From NCBI GenBank assembly GCA_009694185.1, contig SHVR01000006.1:1-64000 (forward strand): a stretch of DNA of 64,000 nucleotides. Reading direction: 5' to 3'. The translations under genes were made by a program, and so were the position numbers. The notes beneath the pieces were generated by a model. That model searched no databases, had not been told where the DNA came from, and was given only the letters and a program-made list of their open reading frames with translations. The number at the start of each line of letters is the position of its first letter. Within the stretch, counting starts at the first letter, position 1. Below are positions 60,476-64,000 of the stretch, one piece after another. The stretch comes from Alphaproteobacteria bacterium (GTDB lineage: Bacteria; Pseudomonadota; Alphaproteobacteria; SHVR01).

Positions 60476-61614
60476 GCGACGCCGATGTCATCATCGTTGG
60501 CGGCGGCCTGCATGGCTGCTCCGCCGCCTACAATCTCGCGAGCCGGCGGGTCAAGGTGCTGGTGCTGGAGAAGCATGTGGTCGGCCGGCATGCCTCGAGC
60601 GCCAGCGCCGGGGGTGTCCGCCGCCTCGGCCGGCACCCGGCCGAAATCCCGCTCGCCATGGCGTCGATCGAGCTCTGGCATCGGCTGAACGAGCTGCTCG
60701 GCGCCGACACCGAGTTCCATGCGAGCGGCCAGGTGCGGGTCGCCGAAACGCCGGACGAACTCGACGCCTGCGAAGCGCGGGTGGCGCTTACCCGCTCGCT
60801 CGGCTACGACCATGAAATCCTGATCGACAAAGGTGAACTCGTCCGCCTGGTGCCGGGCATCGCCGCAACCGCCCAGGGCGGCATCTATGTGCGAGAGGAT
60901 GGCCACGCCTTCCCCTACAAGACGACGCTCGCCTTTCGCAACGCCGCCGAGCGCCACGGCGCCATCGTTCGCGAGGGTGTGGCGGTGCTGGCGATCGAGC
61001 GCGCCACCCACACTTGGCGCGTCCTGACCGATCGCGGCCGGTTCGAGGCGCCGGTGCTGGTCAACGCGGCGGGTGCTTGGGGTGGCGAGGTCGCGGCCAT
61101 GATCGGCGACCCGGTGCCGACCTCGCCGGTGGCGCTGATGATGATGGTGACGGCGCGCATGTCGCGCTGGCTCGGCCCCACGGTCGGAAGCATGGGCCGC
61201 AAGCTCTCCTTCAAGCAGTCGGAAAGCGGCACCATGGTGATCGGCGGCGGCTATCGCGGCACGGTCCATCCCGAGAGCGAACTCACCAGCCTCGATTTCG
61301 CCGGTCTCCGGGCGAGTGCCCGCACTGTCAGCGAGCTGTTTCCGCATATGCGCCATGTCGACATCGTGCGCTGCTGGGCTGGCATCGAGGGCTTCACCCC
61401 CGACGACATCCCCTATATCGGGCCATCCAAGGCGGCGCCCGATGCCTACCACTCGTTTGCATTTTGCGGGCACGGCTTCCAGCTCGGCCCGGTGGTCGGC
61501 GCCATCACCGCCGAGCTGATCCTCAACGGCCGGAGCAATCTGCCGATCGAGGCCTTCCGCATCGACCGCTTCGAGGGGACGGGCGCGGCTTACAGAGGAG
61601 ATATTAGCCGATAG
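60472..61614 (+). CDS. FAD-dependent oxidoreductase, sarcosine-oxidase-beta-like (gene 4 of 4)
   Basis: A 380-aa DAO-type flavoprotein, related to but distinct from gene 1. ADVIIVGGGLHGCSAAYNLASRRVKVLVLEKHVVGRHASSASAGGVRRLGRHP (about 3-56) is the FAD-binding region, with RRLGR near the usual flavin-attachment segment. CWAGIEGFTPDDIPYIGPSKAAPDAYHSFAFCGHGFQLGPVVGAITAELIL near 300-350 is the catalytic closing region. It overlaps gene 3 by 4 bp. Its last codons (GDISR, stop TAG 61612) are supplied by repeat 1 of the CRISPR-like array, so its original C-terminus may have been altered. Confidence 0.9.
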   Translation: MSDADVIIVGGGLHGCSAAYNLASRRVKVLVLEKHVVGRHASSASAGGVRRLGRHPAEIPLAMASIELWHRLNELLGADTEFHASGQVRVAETPDELDACEARVALTRSLGYDHEILIDKGELVRLVPGIAATAQGGIYVREDGHAFPYKTTLAFRNAAERHGAIVREGVAVLAIERATHTWRVLTDRGRFEAPVLVNAAGAWGGEVAAMIGDPVPTSPVALMMMVTARMSRWLGPTVGSMGRKLSFKQSESGTMVIGGGYRGTVHPESELTSLDFAGLRASARTVSELFPHMRHVDIVRCWAGIEGFTPDDIPYIGPSKAAPDAYHSFAFCGHGFQLGPVVGAITAELILNGRSNLPIEAFRIDRFEGTGAAYRGDISR

Positions 61615-61833
61615 GGATTAGCGGTCCAACCGCAACACGGACCAGCCAGGAAGATCGGCACGGGCATATTAGCCGATAGGGATTAGCGGTCCAACCGCAA
61701 CTCCTAGCCGCCGAGCGCTGTTTGGATCGGGATATTAGCCGATAGGGATTAGCGGTCCAACCGCAACTGGAAGGAGCGGATCAGCTTTTTCGGATAGATA
61801 TTAGCCGATAGGGATTAGCGGTCCAACCGCAAC
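61601..61833 (-). CRISPR. short CRISPR array, type II-C-like (4 repeats, 3 spacers)
   Basis: Four identical 36-nt repeats lie at 61601-61636, 61666-61701, 61732-61767 and 61798-61833, with unrelated spacers of 29, 30 and 30 nt. A 36/30 layout is typical of type II-C. On the minus strand the repeat starts GTTGCGGTTGGAC and ends CGGCTAATAT, similar in pattern to alphaproteobacterial II-C repeats. In that orientation it carries TTGGAC-N17-TAATAT, a promoter inside each repeat, as in known II-C arrays. No cas gene or anti-repeat (tracrRNA) is visible in this window. Confidence 0.78.
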
Positions 61834-61901
61834 CGAACGGTGATATGGGGACTCCCCGCTTGGGGAGTCCCCATATCACCGTTCGGTCGCCTTTGGCGAC
61901 C
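61832..61901. terminator. 26-bp perfect inverted repeat plus 7-bp hairpin beside the array
   Basis: 61832-61857 and 61862-61887 are exact reverse complements around a GCTT loop (ACCGAACGGTGATATGGGG is the 5' end), and the last bases of repeat 4 belong to the stem. A second hairpin, GGTCGCC-TTT-GGCGACC (61885-61901), partly overlaps it. Lying between convergent genes it can end transcription from both sides, but its length exceeds ordinary terminators and suggests a palindromic repeat element. From 61902 to 62009 I see nothing further. Confidence 0.6.
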
Positions 61902-62009
61902 GGTTTGCATCCAAGGCTATTCCGCCAGAGGCGTTTTGTCCGGGTCCCTGGTCCATGTGACGGGTTTGGGGCGCAAGACAGTCGCTCGTGGCGCCCACCC
62001 GGCCGCGCG

Positions 62010-63005
62010 TCAGTTCGTCGCCTCGATGCCGCCCGCCTTCTTGACCACCTCGGCCCAGCGCACGACGTCGGCCTTGATGATCTCCAGCATCTTGTCGCCG
62101 CCCGCCTGGTGCGGCTTCGGCACGCTGCCGCCAAGATCAAAGAAGCGCTTCTGGACGTCGGCATCGGCGAGCGATTCCGCGACCGCCTGGCGCAGCCTGG
62201 CCAGGATTGGCGCCGGCGTGGCCTTCGGCGCATAGAGGCCGAGCCAGCTCTCCACCTTGAAGGCGGGCAGGCCGCCCTCGGTCGCGGTCGGCACATCGGG
62301 CAGCACCGGCGAGCGGGCCTCGTCCGCCACCCCAAACGCCTTGACGGAGCCACCCTTCACATGGCCGGTGACCGAGGCCACCAGATCGCAGGTGCCATCG
62401 ACCGCGCCCGAAAGGATGTCGTTGATGGTTTGGCCGAAGCCGCGATAGACGACATAGGTGGGGTCGACCTCGATGAGCTGAAAATACAGCACGCAGGTGA
62501 GGTGCGAGAGCGAACCCAGACCATTATGGGCCATCTTCAGGCCCTTGCCGTTCGCCTTGGCATAGGCGGTAAAGGCCTGCAGCGTGTCGGCCGGGAAATC
62601 CTTGCGGACGATGAGAAGGTTCGGTGTCACGTTGACGATGCCGAGATAGTCAAAGTCGGTCCTGGGATCGTAGGGCAGCTTCGGATTGGTCGACACCGCC
62701 GCCGCGTGGGTGCCCATATGACCCACGCCGATGGTGTAGCCGTCGGGCTTGGAATTCTTGCCCCGCAACGACCCGGTGGCGCCACCGGCGCCGGCCACAT
62801 TCTCGACGACGATGGTCTGGCCGAGGCGCTTGGACATGGCGTCACCCATGATGCGGCCGGTCACATCGGTGGCGCCGCCGGCGGCAAACGGCACGATCAT
62901 GGTGATGATGCGCTCCGGATAGGCCTGCGCCGACGCCAGGCCGACAAAACACACCATTGCCACCAGCGGCGCCAACGCGCGCCCGGTAGCGAAAAACAGA
63001 GCCAT
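62010..63005 (-). CDS. tripartite tricarboxylate transporter substrate-binding protein (TctC/Bug family)
   Basis: A 331-aa periplasmic binding protein with a cleavable signal peptide (MALFFATGRALAPLVAMVCFVGLASAQA). The Bug pattern is clear: YPERIITMIVPFAAGGATDVTGRIMGDAMSKRLGQTIVVENVAGAGGATGS (about 29-80), a middle GLGSLSHL segment, and GGLPAFKVESWLGLYAPKATPAPILARLRQAV near 245. It captures a carboxylate (citrate-like or aromatic acid) for TctA/TctB. It is downstream of the tctA-like gene on the minus strand. Confidence 0.92.
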   Translation of the reverse strand: MALFFATGRALAPLVAMVCFVGLASAQAYPERIITMIVPFAAGGATDVTGRIMGDAMSKRLGQTIVVENVAGAGGATGSLRGKNSKPDGYTIGVGHMGTHAAAVSTNPKLPYDPRTDFDYLGIVNVTPNLLIVRKDFPADTLQAFTAYAKANGKGLKMAHNGLGSLSHLTCVLYFQLIEVDPTYVVYRGFGQTINDILSGAVDGTCDLVASVTGHVKGGSVKAFGVADEARSPVLPDVPTATEGGLPAFKVESWLGLYAPKATPAPILARLRQAVAESLADADVQKRFFDLGGSVPKPHQAGGDKMLEIIKADVVRWAEVVKKAGGIEATN

Positions 63006-63083
63006 CCTTGGCCTCCCCCGCGATCGTTCCGGCGGCTTCGGCGCCGCCGTTATGCCGGGATAATGCCTGAGCGCACCCCATAG

Positions 63084-63103
63084 GGCAGCATTTTTATGCT
63101 GCC
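63084..63103. terminator. 8-bp perfect hairpin between tctA-like and tctC-like genes
   Basis: GGCAGCAT-TTTT-ATGCTGCC lies in the 102-bp gap, 4 bp beyond the end of tctA-like. Without a T tract on the minus strand it is more likely a processing or partial termination hairpin, which could give the binding protein and membrane protein different mRNA levels. Confidence 0.5.
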
Positions 63104-63107
63104 GCCA

Positions 63108-64000
63108 CTACTCGGCGAAGACGCGCTCGCGGCGCCGGCGGATTGTCGGCAAGAGGACGATGAATGCCACGACCAGCGACATGGACAGCAGGGTGGCCGA
63201 TACCGGATGGTCAATGAAGGTCATCATCTTGCCTTGCGAGATGGCGAGCGCCTGACGCAGCTTCTCCTCCATGAGCCGGCCGAGCACGTAACCCAGCAGC
63301 AAGGGCGCCGGCTCGAAATCGAGCTTGATCAGCGCGAAGCCGACCAGCCCAAAGGCGGCGGTCAAATAGACGTCGGCCGGGTTGTTGTTCACCGAGTAGA
63401 TGCCGATGCAGCAGAACAGCACGATGGCCGGGAACATCAGCCGATAGGGTACCCGCAACAGGCGAACCCAGATGCCGATCAGCGGCAGGTTGATAATCAG
63501 CAGCATCAGGTTGCCGATCCACATGGAGACGATCATTCCCCAAAACAGCTTCGGCTGCTTGGTGAGGATTTCGGGGCCCGGCACGATGCCATGGATGGTC
63601 ATGGCGCCGACCATGAGCGCCATGACGGCATTGGGCGGGATGCCGAGCGTCAACAGCGGAATGAACGCCGTCTGGGCGCCGGCATTGTTGGCGGACTCGG
63701 GGCCGGCCACGCCCTCGATCGCCCCCGTGCCAAAGCGCGACGGGTCCTTGGCGAGTTTCTTCTCGAGCGTATAGGTGGCGAACGGCGCCAGGACCGCGCC
63801 ATTGCCCGGCAGCAGCCCCAGGATCGAGCCGATGCCGGTGCCGCGCAAGATGGGTGCGAGCGACTGGCGGAAGTCGGCAAGGCTTGGCAGCAGCCGGCCG
63901 ATCTTCGCTTGCACCGCGACCCGCGCCTCGGGTGCGTCCAAATTGCGCAAAATCTCGCCAAAGCCGATGACGCCCATGGCAATCACGGCAAAGTCGATGC
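63108..64000 (-). CDS. tripartite tricarboxylate transporter large membrane subunit TctA (partial)
   Basis: The C-terminal 297 codons of a TctA protein; the frame stays open to the window edge (IDFAVIAMGVIGFGEIL precedes the track start, which is an internal GTG). Full-length relatives are about 500 aa. SILGLLPGNGAVLAPFATYTLEKKLAK and GVAGPESANNAGAQTAFIPLLTLGIPPNAVMALMVGAMTIHGIVPGP are hallmark TctA segments, and six or so membrane helices follow. A small TctB subunit would be expected; it is not in the window. Confidence 0.93.
   Translation of the reverse strand, partial: IDFAVIAMGVIGFGEILRNLDAPEARVAVQAKIGRLLPSLADFRQSLAPILRGTGIGSILGLLPGNGAVLAPFATYTLEKKLAKDPSRFGTGAIEGVAGPESANNAGAQTAFIPLLTLGIPPNAVMALMVGAMTIHGIVPGPEILTKQPKLFWGMIVSMWIGNLMLLIINLPLIGIWVRLLRVPYRLMFPAIVLFCCIGIYSVNNNPADVYLTAAFGLVGFALIKLDFEPAPLLLGYVLGRLMEEKLRQALAISQGKMMTFIDHPVSATLLSMSLVVAFIVLLPTIRRRRERVFAE

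Noticed and set aside
61781-62353. 190-aa minus-strand ORF spanning the hairpin and tctC-like 3' end
   Set aside because: Arg/Pro/Ala-rich shadow of the tctC-like frame that reads through the palindrome and a CRISPR repeat; no real start or domain.

Overview
The window looks like a chromosomal segment of a high-G+C alphaproteobacterium, most likely of the Rhodospirillales type. The evidence is gene content and style: map next to radC, bifunctional HldE, Tat-exported family-5 solute-binding proteins, paired hydantoinase/oxoprolinase genes, a Bug/TctC transporter and an RNA-thermometer-like leader before hsp20. No rRNA or tRNA gene was found. Genes are dense, and ATGA or 4-bp overlaps are frequent.

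Layout. 0-6.2 kb: housekeeping (hldE, a glutathione S-transferase, sfsA, map, radC) and a membrane protein with a cyclase-like C-terminal half. 6.3-13.9 kb: a dipeptide/opine-type ABC importer with two tandem, near-identical binding proteins, two permeases and two ATPases. 13.9-15.7 kb: an arsR gene coupled to a flavoprotein with a Cys-rich tail, behind a clear promoter and operator. 15.7-20.5 kb (minus strand): an IlvD/Edd dehydratase, two VapBC-type toxin-antitoxin modules, a cupin and a serine-glyoxylate-type aminotransferase. 20.5-21.2 kb: a scar of a truncated higA-like antitoxin abutting an IS1634-type transposase remnant.

21.2-35 kb: a luciferase-like monooxygenase, a WecA/WbpL-type transferase with a FlaA1/WbpM-type dehydratase, two tandem amidohydrolases ending in a tiny acidic ORF, a VOC protein, an F420-type luciferase-like enzyme, a first hydantoinase A/B pair and a PAS-GGDEF protein. 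35-38.5 kb: an hsp20 gene with an RpoH-like promoter, a ROSE-like leader and a strong terminator; then a broken TPR/beta-barrel gene joined to a FecR-like tail; then a 23-codon micro-ORF behind a 15-nt perfect complement of the 16S rRNA 3' end. 38.5-47.5 kb: a second hydantoinase pair, a GNAT, a nitronate monooxygenase and the permeases and ATPase of a second peptide-type importer, whose binding protein and second ATPase lie on the opposite strand at 48.5-51.4 kb.

47.6-57.5 kb: LeuC/LeuD-type hydro-lyase subunits bracketed by two isocitrate-lyase/PEP-mutase family lyases, with a GlcG-like protein, nitroreductase, DUF1028 protein and 2-hydroxyacid dehydrogenase. This reads as an organic-acid catabolic island. 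57.7-61.6 kb: a four-gene HcnABC/opine-oxidase-like flavoprotein operon. 61.6-61.9 kb: a short CRISPR-like array (four identical 36-nt repeats, 29-30-nt spacers) whose repeat carries a good sigma70-type promoter on the minus strand, followed by a 26-bp perfect hairpin. 62-64 kb: tctC-like and partial tctA-like genes.

Most of the window is nutrient capture and catabolism (amino acid, peptide, opine and hydantoin-like compounds, tricarboxylates) mixed with small accessory elements. The most unusual items are the type II-C-like array, the micro-ORF, the hsp20 leader and the arsR-flavoprotein unit.
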